Assembly (NCBI RefSeq): GCF_017726655.1
Contig: NZ_CP072308.1
Coordinates: forward strand, 1,116,001 to 1,180,000
Length of the DNA: 64,000 bases
Source: Agrobacterium tumefaciens
GTDB taxonomy: Bacteria > Pseudomonadota > Alphaproteobacteria > Rhizobiales > Rhizobiaceae
Direction of reading: 5' to 3'
The first letter of the stretch is position 1. Every line of letters begins with the position of its first letter. Below the pieces are notes generated by a model. The model worked only from the letters and a program-made list of their open reading frames with translations. It was not told the origin of the DNA and searched no databases. This document shows, piece after piece, positions 36,425 to 45,309 of the stretch. The translations under genes and the position numbers were made by a program.

Positions 36425-36481
36425 GGGATCGAGCCTGAGATGGAAATGGCAGTGATGACGGTTGTGTAACGGAACATCTTC

Positions 36482-36592
36482 CGTCATTCCGACCCTGAGC
36501 CGGAATTCAGCCAGCCCGAGTCATCGGACTGAAAGGTCTTTTCGCGGCAGACCCCGCGACGGCTGGATGGCGGGTCAAGCCCGGAATGATCA
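36482..36592. repeat. Second palindromic repeat family, copy B
   Basis: The element runs from CCGTCATTCCGACCCTGAGC to AAGCCCGGAATGATCAGG, with matching outer arms (GTCATTCCG / CGGAATGAT) and a GGCTGGATGGCGGGTC block shared with the copy at 33003. It lies just upstream of GTA g1. The two copies therefore flank the terminase, lysozyme and Dabb block. Confidence 0.7.
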
Positions 36593-36882
36593 GGAGAGGG
36601 TTCTGGCCCCGGAGAACAAAACCGAACGTCCGCTGGACAGGCAACAATATGGCGCCGTGTGTCAGGGAACCTCACCGACAACCCGGAAAAACCTCTTGGA
36701 TCGTTTCCCGTCCGTCAGCCGCAAATCTCCGACTGTAACCAAACACTACCAAACCACCGTCACGGTGTAAAGGATTATTTTCCTATTTCTTTGATTTTTT
36801 TCCTTCAGCATGGGATTTGCACCCATGCCCATCGCATATTACACTACGCACGGACACGGGGCATAAGGGGCATGCTGAGTTG
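36593..36882. other. Intergenic region upstream of GTA g1 and the membrane hydrolase gene
   Basis: This 290-base stretch has no supported gene. It is A/T-rich from about 36770 (runs of T at 36794-36803). It contains a perfect small palindrome, CACCGTCACGGTG, at 36755-36767, about 330 bases upstream of g1 and 115 before the hydrolase start. Promoters for both directions are expected here or near 36430-36480, but I cannot place -35/-10 elements with confidence. Confidence 0.5.
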
Positions 36883-38544
36883 GTGAAACAATGGGTTAAG
36901 CGGTTGTTTGCGGGCCTTTCGGCAACCGGCATCGTCTTTGGCACCCTGCTATTCTGCGCCTCTCTCACCCCGTCGCTTCTGCCGCGCACCTGGGTGATGC
37001 AGGGCGTGCTTTGCGGCTTTTCCTTCGCAATCGGCTACCTGATAGGGGTCGCACTCCATGCCGTCTGGGCTTATCTGGAGCTGCCAGAACCCTCGCGTCA
37101 CAATATGCGTGGCATTCGCTTTCTGATCGGACTTGCTGCGGCGATCACGGCGATTGCGTTTTTATGGCAGGCAAAGGACTGGCAAAACTCGATCCGCGTG
37201 GTGATGGAGCTTGATCCGCTCCCGAGCGCCCATCCCACCAGGACGGGGGGCCTTGCCGTACTGGTTGCGGCGGTTCTGATCGGCGCGGGCCGGCTGTTCC
37301 AGCTGATCCGGCGGTTCTTTGCCGCACGCAGCCGGCATTTCCTGCCGCGTCGCCTGGCCAATGTTCTCGGCATCGCAGCCGCCGTCATCGTATCATGGAT
37401 GCTGCTCAACGGGCTGATCTTCGATATCGGGCTGCGCTTTGCGGATTCGTCACTGAAACAGGTCGACGCCTTGATCGAGCCGGATGTGCCGCGCCCTTCC
37501 GATCCGTTGAAGACCGGCAGCGACGCCTCGCTGATGACGTGGGAATCGCTCGGCCGGCGTGGACGCGAGTTTGTCGCGGAAGGTCCTCGGGGCGAGACCA
37601 TAGCAGCCTTCACCGGCCGCGCCGCCAAGGAGCCGCTGCGGGTTTATGCGGGGCTGAACTCCGCCGCGACGCCCGAGGAACGGGCGGCTCTCGCGCTTTC
37701 GGAACTGAAGCGTGTCGGCGGCTTTGAACGCAAGGTGCTTCTCGTCGTCATTCCGACCGGCACCGGGTGGATCGATCCGGAAGCGCTCGATACGGTCGAG
37801 TATCTGCATGATGGCGATATCGCCAGCGTCGCGGTGCAATATTCCTATCTCTCCAGCTGGATCGCCCTGCTGACGGAGCCGGATTACGGTGTCGAGACGG
37901 CCCGCGCCCTGTTCGAAGCCATCTATGGTTATTGGACGACCCTGCCCAAGGAAACGCGACCGAAACTGTACCTGCATGGCCTGAGCCTCGGTTCGCTCAA
38001 CTCGCAGAAGTCCTCCGATCTCTACGATGTGCTGGCCGATCCCTTCCAGGGTGCCTTGTGGAGCGGCCCGCCCTTTTCCAGCCCCACATGGCGCATGGCC
38101 ACAAACGGCCGGGTGAAGGGCACGCCGGAATGGCTCCCACGCTTCCGCGATTCCTCCGTCATCCGCTTCGCCAATCAATATACAACGGCGCATATGCCCG
38201 ATGCGGCATGGGGGCCGATGCGGATCGTCTATCTGCAATATGCGAGTGACCCGATCACTTTCTTCGAGGCCGCCTCGCTTTACCGGCGGCCGCAATGGAT
38301 GGCGCATCACGGACCCGATGTCTCCACCTCGTTCCGCTGGTTTCCGGTCGTCACCCTGCTGCAGCTCGGCCTTGATGTCGCGGCGGCGACGACGGCACCC
38401 ATCGGTTACGGCCATGTCTACGCGCCGGAGCATTACATCGATGCGTGGACGGAGGTGACGGCGCCACAAGGCTGGAGCGCCGAGGACATTCAGCGGCTGA
38501 AAATGTTCTTCAAGGCCCGCCGCGGCTCCACCGATCCGGCTTGA
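36883..38544 (+). CDS. Membrane alpha/beta-hydrolase (Abhydrolase_9 family)
   Basis: The protein of about 553 residues has four N-terminal TM helices (FAGLSATGIVFGTLLFCASL, GVLCGFSFAIGYLIG, FLIGLAAAITAIAFLW, LAVLVAAVLIGAGRLFQLI plus one more). A C-terminal alpha/beta-hydrolase domain has nucleophile elbow HGLSLGSLNSQK and preceding LLVVIPTGTGWIDPEALDTV. These match the Abhydrolase_9_N/Abhydrolase_9 pair, inner-membrane proteins of unknown substrate. The start is uncertain: TTG 36880 and GTG 36883 both follow AAGGGG; no ATG in frame is convincing. Confidence 0.85.
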   Translation: MKQWVKRLFAGLSATGIVFGTLLFCASLTPSLLPRTWVMQGVLCGFSFAIGYLIGVALHAVWAYLELPEPSRHNMRGIRFLIGLAAAITAIAFLWQAKDWQNSIRVVMELDPLPSAHPTRTGGLAVLVAAVLIGAGRLFQLIRRFFAARSRHFLPRRLANVLGIAAAVIVSWMLLNGLIFDIGLRFADSSLKQVDALIEPDVPRPSDPLKTGSDASLMTWESLGRRGREFVAEGPRGETIAAFTGRAAKEPLRVYAGLNSAATPEERAALALSELKRVGGFERKVLLVVIPTGTGWIDPEALDTVEYLHDGDIASVAVQYSYLSSWIALLTEPDYGVETARALFEAIYGYWTTLPKETRPKLYLHGLSLGSLNSQKSSDLYDVLADPFQGALWSGPPFSSPTWRMATNGRVKGTPEWLPRFRDSSVIRFANQYTTAHMPDAAWGPMRIVYLQYASDPITFFEAASLYRRPQWMAHHGPDVSTSFRWFPVVTLLQLGLDVAAATTAPIGYGHVYAPEHYIDAWTEVTAPQGWSAEDIQRLKMFFKARRGSTDPA

Positions 38545-38566
38545 TCGCGGCGGGCATCGTAACGAC

Positions 38567-39406
38567 TCAGCCCTTCAGCCGGTCCAGATTGTCGGCGATG
38601 TAGGTCTCCAGCGAACGCGGCGCATGGCCGGTCAGCGTTTCGACGTCGCCGGTCACCACGGCTGTCCAGCCTTTGCGCACGGGATAGAAGATCGATGCGA
38701 GAAAGGCGGCGTAATCTTGCGGTACACCCGCACCGGTGAGAATGCCGATGAAGACATCATCCGAAACCGCGCTGTAGGAGACCGGTTTGCCGATCGCCTG
38801 AGAAATCAGCGCGGCTGCCTCGCCATAGCCCAGGGTTTTTGGCCCGGTCAGGTTAAAGGCCCTGCCGTCAAAGGCATTGGACGTCAGCGCGGCGGCTGCG
38901 CTATCGGCGATATCGCGCACGTCGATGAAGCTGGACTTGCCCTCACCCGCCGGCACGGCGATCTGGCCGTGGTCGATGCCAGCCTTCCAGTAGCTGTGGA
39001 AATTATCGGCGAACCAGTTCGGGCGCAGGATGACGTAAGGCGTGCCTGACGCGATGATTTTCAATTCGATCTGACGATAGGGAATGGAATCATCCGCGTC
39101 GACGCCGAGGACGCTGAGGAAAACGATCTTGACCTTGCGGCGCGCGGCCTCTTCGACAACAGGCGTCAGCGCATCGATGGCGTCCAGACGCCCGCCGGAA
39201 AGAAGCAGGAACAGGCGGTCAACGCCGTCAAATGCCCCCGCATAGGTCGACGCGTCGGTGTAATCGAAACGCACCCCTTCCGCGCCGTCCGCCGGCTTGC
39301 CGCTGCGCGACGCGGCCTTCACGCTTTCGCCCCTGGCAACCAGCGCCTTGACCAGCGGTGTGCCGATGGTGCCGGTGGAACCGATCACAAGTATCTTGCC
39401 TGCCAT
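38567..39406 (-). CDS. NmrA-like NAD(P)-binding reductase, QorB/YtfG type
   Basis: The 279-residue Rossmann protein has the dinucleotide motif VIGSTGTIGTPLV at the N-terminus, an R-S-G-K stretch after beta2, and DRLFLLLSGGRLDAIDAL. It lacks the classical YxxxK SDR pair, as expected of the atypical NmrA/QorB group. E. coli QorB is an NADPH:quinone oxidoreductase, and ytfG/qorB is divergent from the HxlR gene ytfH, the same arrangement as here. The ribosome site AAGGAG precedes ATG 39406. The substrate is inferred only. Confidence 0.82.
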   Translation of the reverse strand: MAGKILVIGSTGTIGTPLVKALVARGESVKAASRSGKPADGAEGVRFDYTDASTYAGAFDGVDRLFLLLSGGRLDAIDALTPVVEEAARRKVKIVFLSVLGVDADDSIPYRQIELKIIASGTPYVILRPNWFADNFHSYWKAGIDHGQIAVPAGEGKSSFIDVRDIADSAAAALTSNAFDGRAFNLTGPKTLGYGEAAALISQAIGKPVSYSAVSDDVFIGILTGAGVPQDYAAFLASIFYPVRKGWTAVVTGDVETLTGHAPRSLETYIADNLDRLKG

Positions 39407-39430
39407 CTCAAATCTCCTTAGTATCTAATG

Positions 39431-39443
39431 GAAACCATGTTTC
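39431..39443. promoter_or_regulatory. Candidate HxlR operator, box 1
   Basis: GAAAC-CAT-GTTTC is a perfect inverted repeat with five-base arms, 25 bases before the reductase ATG on the minus strand. Its half-site GTTTC/GAAAC is shared with a second palindrome at 39501. Both lie in the divergent gap between the reductase gene and the HxlR regulator, where an autoregulating HxlR protein would bind. Confidence 0.45.
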
Positions 39444-39500
39444 GAAAACACAGATACTGCGTTGGAGAAATCATGAAAAGAGAGCACTTTTCGGTTAGCT

Positions 39501-39518
39501 GGTTTCCTTGCGGAAACC
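39501..39518. promoter_or_regulatory. Candidate HxlR operator, box 2
   Basis: GGTTTCC-TTGC-GGAAACC is a perfect inverted repeat with seven-base arms, 28 bases before the regulator ATG at 39547. It shares the GTTTC half-site with box 1, 70 bases away. Binding here would block the regulator's own promoter. Confidence 0.5.
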
Positions 39519-39546
39519 CTCCTGGCCTGAACGACGGAGCGTAGAG

Positions 39547-39915
39547 ATGGAACATGCCTATGACGTCTATGAGGATCGCTGCCCAACGCGCATGGTGCTG
39601 GATCGGATCGCCGACAAGTGGGCGCTGTTGATCCTCGACAAGCTGCGGCGTGATGCCGTTCGCTTCAACCTGCTACGACGCGAGATCAAGGGCATTTCGC
39701 AGAAGGTGTTGTCGCAGACGCTGAAGAAGCTCGAGCGTGACGGGCTGATTTCCCGGCAGGCCTTTCCGACGGTTCCTGTCACGGTCGAATATTCACTCAC
39801 GCCGCTGGGACGCACGCTGACCGATACCGTGGCGGCGCTTGCCCATTGGGCGGAAGGCAATATGGACGCGGTGATGGCGGCGCAGCGGGCTTATGACGAG
39901 AGGGCGGTGATCTAG
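39547..39915 (+). CDS. HxlR-family transcriptional regulator, YtfH-like
   Basis: The 122-residue winged-helix protein has the N-terminal conserved Cys of redox-sensing HxlR proteins (EDRCPTRMVLDRIADKWALL), followed by FNLLRREIKGISQKVLSQTL, LERDGLISRQAF and VPVTVEYSLTPLGRTL. The pattern is very close to what I recall of E. coli YtfH. It is divergent from the QorB-like gene with two shared palindromes between them, suggesting electrophile- or quinone-responsive repression. ATG 39547 was chosen over an upstream start because it fits the family N-terminus. Confidence 0.9.
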   Translation: MEHAYDVYEDRCPTRMVLDRIADKWALLILDKLRRDAVRFNLLRREIKGISQKVLSQTLKKLERDGLISRQAFPTVPVTVEYSLTPLGRTLTDTVAALAHWAEGNMDAVMAAQRAYDERAVI

Positions 39916-40042
39916 ACGGCTTCGCTTTCGCGTAGCAATGGAAGCGTGGGAGCGGCAAGCTCCCTTGTTGTTTCGTTTTGCAGACCGTCGCGTCCGGCAT
40001 ACGGAATTGGGTTTCGCGTATCTTCCACTCCCTCAAACGCTT

Positions 40043-40474
40043 TTACCGCGAAATCCGCGTCGACAGAATAATCGAAGACAGCGTGCGCTCCACGCCATCG
40101 AGCGCGCCGATGCGGTCGATCAGCCGGTCGAGCTCCAGGATCGACGGCGCGGACAGAATCGCAATCAGGTCGAAGGTGCCGCTGACCGAATGCAGTGTGA
40201 TGACCTCCTTGATCGCGGCAAGTGCGGCAGTGACCGACGGCAGGGCCTTCGGGCCGATGGTAATCAACACATGGGCGCGCACCAGCCCGGAGAGATAGGT
40301 CTCAGACAGCCTCAGACCATAACCCGCGATCACCCCGTCCGTCTCCAGCCGCTCGATGCGGGCCTGCACCGTGGTGCGGGAAAGGCCGAGCCGGCGCGCC
40401 AGTTCCGCCACCGGCATGCGGGCGTTTTCAGACAGCAGCGCAAGCAGCGCCCGATCCTTATCCGTTATTGCCAT
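40043..40474 (-). CDS. Lrp/AsnC-family transcriptional regulator
   Basis: This 143-residue protein has an N-terminal helix-turn-helix (LLSENARMPVAELARRLGLS, then RTTVQARIERLETDGVIAGY) and a C-terminal RAM ligand domain (VRAHVLITIGPKALPSV, then SVSGTFDLIAILSA). It is divergent from the saccharopine-dehydrogenase-family gene with 125 bases between start codons, implying that it controls it, probably with an amino acid as effector. The ATG at 40474 was chosen over a TTG nine bases upstream. Confidence 0.92.
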   Translation of the reverse strand: MAITDKDRALLALLSENARMPVAELARRLGLSRTTVQARIERLETDGVIAGYGLRLSETYLSGLVRAHVLITIGPKALPSVTAALAAIKEVITLHSVSGTFDLIAILSAPSILELDRLIDRIGALDGVERTLSSIILSTRISR

Positions 40475-40599
40475 AATGACCAATCCTGTCGTCTAACTGC
40501 TTAATAATATCGGGCGTTCTGCACAAAGTGAAGCTCTGAATCGCAGCGAAGCCGCAATATGATTGTGCCCGATGAATTTTTTCTGCGGGGAACAAAAAC

Positions 40600-41700
40600 A
40601 TGAAAAACATTGTCGTCATCGGCGCGGGTAATATCGGCTCGGCCATCGCCTGGATGCTGGCGGCATCAGGCGATTATCGCATTACAGTCGCCGATCGCTC
40701 GGCCGATCAGCTGGCCAATGTGCCTGCTCATGAACGCGTCGATACGGAGATCGTCGACATCACGGACCGGCCTGCGCTCGAAGCGCTGCTCAAAGGCAAG
40801 TTTGCCGTGCTCTCCGCCGCGCCGTTTCATCTGACGGCAGGTATCGCCGAGGCGGCCGTCGCCGTCGGCACACACTACCTCGATCTGACCGAGGACGTCG
40901 AATCCACCCGCAAGGTCAAGGCGTTGGCGGAAACCTCCGCGACGGCCCTCATTCCACAGTGCGGCCTCGCCCCCGGCTTCATCTCCATCGTCGCTGCCGA
41001 TCTTGCCGGCAAGTTCGACAAGCTCGATAGCGTCAGGATGCGCGTCGGCGCGCTGCCGCAATATCCGTCCAATGCGCTCAACTACAACCTCACCTGGAGC
41101 ACGGACGGGCTGATCAACGAGTATATCGAACCCTGCGAGGCCATCGTCGAAGGTCGCCTCACCGCCGTTCCGGCTCTGGAGGAGCGGGAGGAGTTTTCGC
41201 TCGATGGCGTTACCTATGAGGCCTTCAACACCTCGGGCGGCCTCGGCACGCTCTGCGCCACGCTGGAGGGCAAAGTACGGACGATGAATTACCGCACCAT
41301 CCGTTACCCCGGCCACGTGGCGATCATGAAGGCGCTTTTGAACGACCTCAATCTGCGCAACCGACGCGACGTGCTGAAGGACCTGTTCGAGAACGCGCTG
41401 CCCGGCACCATGCAGGATGTGGTCATCGTCTTCGTCACGGTTTGCGGCACCCGCAACGGCCGCTTCCTGCAGGAAACCTATGCCAACAAGGTCTATGCCG
41501 GCCCGGTTTCCGGCCGAATGATGAGCGCCATCCAGATCACCACGGCGTCAGGCATCTGCACGGTTCTCGATCTGCTTGCCGAGGGCGCGCTGCCGCAGAA
41601 GGGCTTCGTGCGACAGGAGGAAGTGGCATTGCCGAAGTTCCTCGACAACCGGTTCGGCCGGTATTATGGCGCGCATGAGCCGCTGGCAAAGGTTGGGTGA
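40600..41700 (+). CDS. Saccharopine dehydrogenase-family oxidoreductase
   Basis: The 366-residue protein has the N-terminal NAD(P) motif VVIGAGNIGSAIAWMLAASG and the family continuation HYLDLTEDVESTRKVKALAE, then LIPQCGLAPGFISIVAADLA, where C-G-x-x-P-G is characteristic. The C-terminal saccharopine-dehydrogenase domain contains MNYRTIRYPGHVAIMKALL. The family includes lysine-pathway enzymes and carboxyspermidine dehydrogenases. Divergence from an AsnC regulator supports an amino-acid substrate, possibly lysine-derived, but the reaction is not established from sequence. Confidence 0.88.
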   Translation: MKNIVVIGAGNIGSAIAWMLAASGDYRITVADRSADQLANVPAHERVDTEIVDITDRPALEALLKGKFAVLSAAPFHLTAGIAEAAVAVGTHYLDLTEDVESTRKVKALAETSATALIPQCGLAPGFISIVAADLAGKFDKLDSVRMRVGALPQYPSNALNYNLTWSTDGLINEYIEPCEAIVEGRLTAVPALEEREEFSLDGVTYEAFNTSGGLGTLCATLEGKVRTMNYRTIRYPGHVAIMKALLNDLNLRNRRDVLKDLFENALPGTMQDVVIVFVTVCGTRNGRFLQETYANKVYAGPVSGRMMSAIQITTASGICTVLDLLAEGALPQKGFVRQEEVALPKFLDNRFGRYYGAHEPLAKVG

Positions 41701-41725
41701 TTTAAAGGCACAGCATTGCCGCCGG

Positions 41726-41852
41726 TTTCTTCTCCCCGCCGGGGAGAAGGTGGCCCGAAGGGTCGGATGAGGGGGCAACCTCTCGATCTATCGCTAATGT
41801 CCCCCCCTTCATCCCGCTGCCGCGACCTTCTCCCCCTCGGGAGAAGGCGAAA
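41726..41852. repeat. RIME-like palindromic element, copy 3
   Basis: The arms are TTTCTTCTCCCCGCCGGGGA and TTCTCCCCCTCGGGAGAAGG. GGCCCGAAGGGTCGGATGAG and CATCCCGCTGCCGCGACC lie between them, as in copies 1, 2 and 4. It sits between the convergent saccharopine-dehydrogenase-family gene and selO and may serve as a bidirectional terminator. Confidence 0.85.
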
Positions 41853-41893
41853 CAGGCACCCGCTCGCTCCGGCGCTGCGGATCAGCGCTACGC

Positions 41894-43354
41894 TTACGTC
41901 CCGCAAAACGTCCTGAACACCCGCTCGTGGCTCATCGGCGGCTGCATGTAGACGGCATTGTCCGGCCGCTCGTCAAAGGGTGTCCCGATCGCCTTCAGCA
42001 TGGCGTGGAAGGGCTCGAAATCATCCTCTTCCACCGCAGCCTCGATCAGCTCCTCGATACGGTGGTTGCGTGGGATGATCGCGGGATTAACCGAGAGCAT
42101 TGCCGCCGATCTGTCTCGATCCGAAAGCCCCTCACGGCCAGCTCTTTCGCGCCAGCGCGCGAGGAACGCGTCCGCTCCGGCAAGGTCGATGAACATGCCG
42201 CGGAACGGTTCCACGTCGCCTTCAGCCGCATGGGAAAGACGCCGGAAGGTGAGCGTATAATCCGCCTCCGACGCCTGCATCAGCCCAAGCAGAGCCTGCA
42301 CCAGATCCATGTCGCCCTCTTCCTCGGTGGTCAGGCCGAGCTTCTCGCGCATGCCGGAAAGCCAGCGTTTGGGAAAGGCGGCGGCAAAATCGGCAAGAAC
42401 GGTATTGGCGAGTTCTGCGGCTTTTTCAACCTCGTGATCGAGCAGCGGCAGCAGGCATTCCGCCAGCCTCGCGACGTTCCACTGGGCGATGCCGGGCTGA
42501 TTGTTGTAGGCGTAGCGTCCCTGCGCATCGATGGAGGAAAAGACCTTGTTGGGGTGATATTCATCCAGGAAAGCGCAGGGGCCGAAATCGATGGTTTCGC
42601 CCGACACCGCCATATTGTCGGTATTCATCACGCCGTGGATGAAGCCCACCATCATCCAGCGGGCGATGAGGTCGCATTGCCGCTGCGCAATGCCCTGCAG
42701 CAAGGCGAGATAGGGATTATCCGCCAGTCTTGCCTCGGGATAATGCCGATCGATGACGTAATCCGCGAGGTGTCCGATCGCCTCGTTGTCTTCCCGCGCG
42801 GCAAAGAACTGGAACGTGCCGACACGGATGTGGCTTGCCGCAACGCGGGTAAACACGCCACCCGGCAGGCCGACCTCTCGCTGCACTCTCTCGCCCGTCA
42901 CGACTGCCGCCATTGCCCGCGTGGCGGGAATGCCCAGCGCAAACATCGCCTCCGACACGATATATTCGCGCAGCACAGGACCGAGCGCCGCGCGCCCGTC
43001 GCCCCTTCGCGAAAATGGTGTCGGGCCGGAGCCCTTGAGCTGAATGTCGCGACGCTTGCCGTTCCTGTCGACCACTTCGCCGAGCAGGATGGCACGCCCG
43101 TCACCGAGTTGCGGCACGAAACCGCCGAACTGGTGGCCGGCATAGGCCATCGCCAGCGGCTCAGCCCCCTGCGGCACGACATTGCCCGAAAAGATCGCCG
43201 CCAGCCTGTCGTCATCGAGGCCTTCAACATCAAGATCAAGCTCGTCTGCCAGCGCGCGATTGAAAGCGATGAGACGCGGAGCCTTGACCGGCGTCGGCAG
43301 CACGGCGGCGCTGAAGCGCTCCGGCAGGCGCGCATAGGAATTGTCGAATTTCAT
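41894..43354 (-). CDS. selO: Protein adenylyltransferase SelO (YdiU family)
   Basis: The 486-residue pseudokinase transfers AMP to Ser/Thr/Tyr of substrate proteins and is linked to oxidative stress. Visible signatures are MAYAGHQFGGFVPQLGDGRA near the N-terminus, LKGSGPTPFSRRGDGRA (ATP-binding glycine-rich region with inverted nucleotide), FIHGVMNTDNMAVSGETIDF (metal-binding N and D) and FGPCAFLDEYHP. Full length compared with E. coli YdiU (478). The C-terminal Cys (FCGT) matches the redox-active Cys reported for SelO. Confidence 0.96.
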   Translation of the reverse strand: MKFDNSYARLPERFSAAVLPTPVKAPRLIAFNRALADELDLDVEGLDDDRLAAIFSGNVVPQGAEPLAMAYAGHQFGGFVPQLGDGRAILLGEVVDRNGKRRDIQLKGSGPTPFSRRGDGRAALGPVLREYIVSEAMFALGIPATRAMAAVVTGERVQREVGLPGGVFTRVAASHIRVGTFQFFAAREDNEAIGHLADYVIDRHYPEARLADNPYLALLQGIAQRQCDLIARWMMVGFIHGVMNTDNMAVSGETIDFGPCAFLDEYHPNKVFSSIDAQGRYAYNNQPGIAQWNVARLAECLLPLLDHEVEKAAELANTVLADFAAAFPKRWLSGMREKLGLTTEEEGDMDLVQALLGLMQASEADYTLTFRRLSHAAEGDVEPFRGMFIDLAGADAFLARWRERAGREGLSDRDRSAAMLSVNPAIIPRNHRIEELIEAAVEEDDFEPFHAMLKAIGTPFDERPDNAVYMQPPMSHERVFRTFCGT

Positions 43355-43523
43355 CACGGTTAAACTCCCTGCTTTGCCCCTATATGGGGCGGGGAGACCT
43401 TGGATGCGAGCGATAAATGCCCTGTCGTTCCAATAGCCGCATTGAATTTTGCGCAATGAACTTTCCCGCGCCATCATCGTTGCTATGCTTGACCCGCAGA
43501 ATGCCGAAAGGAAAGGAAAAGCA

Positions 43524-45242
43524 ATGACCGTTGTTGAAGCCGTGACCGCCGAACCGGAAAGCGCCATCCGCACCATTCACATGGATCTGCCCGTCAACGC
43601 CACCTTCCATGTCTGGCTGAAGGCGAAAAAAGCGGCCGAGCCGGGGGCGGTTTCCTTTTCCAACCAGAATGGAAAATTTGCTGAAGTTTCAAGCATCAAC
43701 ACGGAAGAGTACGGATTTCGAATCTACCAGATCTTCGGCGGCGGCCACGTTGAACTAAGCTATGATACCGTCACGACTGCCGTGTCGGTCATCTACTGGT
43801 TCACCGCGTCCGATGTGCTGGAGACGGGTATTACGGTGGTTCATACCAAGCCTGATAATGCAGCGCCCGAACTACCCGGCAGCTATCATTTCCGCCCACC
43901 CTTCGGCTGGATGAACGATCCCAACGGCTTTGGCCGGTTCGAGGGACGACCGCATCTTTTCTATCAGCATTATTCGCATGGCCTGCGCTGGAACACGATG
44001 CATTGGGGTCACGCCGTCTCGTCCGACTACCTGCGCTGGCGGCATCTGCCGATCTTCCTGTTTCCGTCAGAGGATCTGACAACGCGGCCGGACAAGCGCG
44101 GCGGCGCCTATTCCGGCTCCACCATTCCGCTGGTCGAAGGGACAGGCATCCGGGTGTTTTTCACCGAGCAGGTGCAGGACCGCGTTCCCGAACAGCAAAT
44201 CCAGCTGACGGCGACATCTTCCGATCTCATCATGGCGGGCCAGGCCGAGGTCATCCTGGGCCACCGCCCGGACGGACAGGGGCTGACGCCGGATTTTCGC
44301 GATCCTTACGTTTTCCGCGGTCCGGATGGCCTGTGGAAGATGGTGCTTGGCAGCCAGAGCGACGGCGGCGGCGTCATCCTGCTTTACGAAACGCTCGATC
44401 CCACCGCCGCTTCCGGCTGGACCTATGTCGGCAAGCTGTGGGTAGAAACCCGCTACAAGACCACGGCCATCGAGTGCCCCTGCCTGCTGCCGCTCGACGG
44501 CCCGGCCAATGCGCGCTCCACCCGATGGGTGCTTGTCTACGGTCTGATGCATTCCGAAGATCCGGAAACCGGCCGCAAGAACCTGACCATGGCCGATGTG
44601 GGCTGGTTCGACGGCAAGACATTCACCAAGGAATTCGGCCAGGAACTTGACTTCGGCACGGATAACTATGCCTTCCAGGCGTTTCTGGATGGTGACAGCA
44701 TCATCGGCATCGGCTGGCTGGCCAACTGGGCCGACGCCAATCCCGAGATTGATTTCCCGACCTCGATGACGCTGCCGCGCCGGATTCATTACGCGAATGG
44801 CGAGCTTCTGACCCCGCCCATCGGCGCGGCGGAAAGCCTGCGCAGCCACATCCTCGACCGCACACGCCTGGCCAATGGCGAACGCGTTCCCTTCACGACC
44901 GGTGCGGTGGAAATCCTGTTCGAGCTCACCTCCCCCGGTGCGCCCTTCGAACTGGAACTGGACCATCCCACGGTCAAGCTCGGCGTCGTGTCCGATGAAA
45001 CCGGGCTATGGATCCGCCATGAGGATGGGCGCACCGGCCCCTCTCCGCATTACATCGCCAGGGGCGCCAAGGCCTCCCGTGTCCGCATCTTCCTTGATTA
45101 CGGCTCCATCGAGGTTTTTGCCAATCGCGGGCGCTATGTCGGCACCAAGCGGATCGAGGGATTCGAGCCCGTGCGTTCGGCATTGCTGAAGGCTGCTCCC
45201 GATACGGTCGCGCATGCGACCAGCTGGGCGCTGAAGCCGTGA
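43524..45242 (+). CDS. GH32 beta-fructosidase (sucrose/levan hydrolase type)
   Basis: The 572-residue enzyme has the GH32 five-bladed propeller beginning PPFGWMNDPNG (nucleophile Asp132). FRDPYVFRG carries the transition-state Asp and IECPCLLPL the acid/base Glu. A C-terminal beta-sandwich contains VRIFLDYGSIEVFANRGR. There is no signal peptide, so it should act in the cytoplasm on imported sucrose or fructosides. Residues 1-115 form an extra N-terminal beta-rich domain before the catalytic module, not the standard start of bacterial invertases. AAAGGAAAAGC precedes ATG 43524. No sugar transporter is adjacent. Confidence 0.9.
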   Translation: MTVVEAVTAEPESAIRTIHMDLPVNATFHVWLKAKKAAEPGAVSFSNQNGKFAEVSSINTEEYGFRIYQIFGGGHVELSYDTVTTAVSVIYWFTASDVLETGITVVHTKPDNAAPELPGSYHFRPPFGWMNDPNGFGRFEGRPHLFYQHYSHGLRWNTMHWGHAVSSDYLRWRHLPIFLFPSEDLTTRPDKRGGAYSGSTIPLVEGTGIRVFFTEQVQDRVPEQQIQLTATSSDLIMAGQAEVILGHRPDGQGLTPDFRDPYVFRGPDGLWKMVLGSQSDGGGVILLYETLDPTAASGWTYVGKLWVETRYKTTAIECPCLLPLDGPANARSTRWVLVYGLMHSEDPETGRKNLTMADVGWFDGKTFTKEFGQELDFGTDNYAFQAFLDGDSIIGIGWLANWADANPEIDFPTSMTLPRRIHYANGELLTPPIGAAESLRSHILDRTRLANGERVPFTTGAVEILFELTSPGAPFELELDHPTVKLGVVSDETGLWIRHEDGRTGPSPHYIARGAKASRVRIFLDYGSIEVFANRGRYVGTKRIEGFEPVRSALLKAAPDTVAHATSWALKP

Positions 45243-45309
45243 GGAACCTTTTGACGGACTGGGCGGTTGATAGACTGAAACAGCCCGTTCCGCCGAAAGG
45301 AGAGAAGGC

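Noticed and set aside
41927..43363. A 478-codon plus-strand open frame opposite selO
   Set aside because: It is a shadow of the conserved SelO frame, with low-complexity composition and no start signal.
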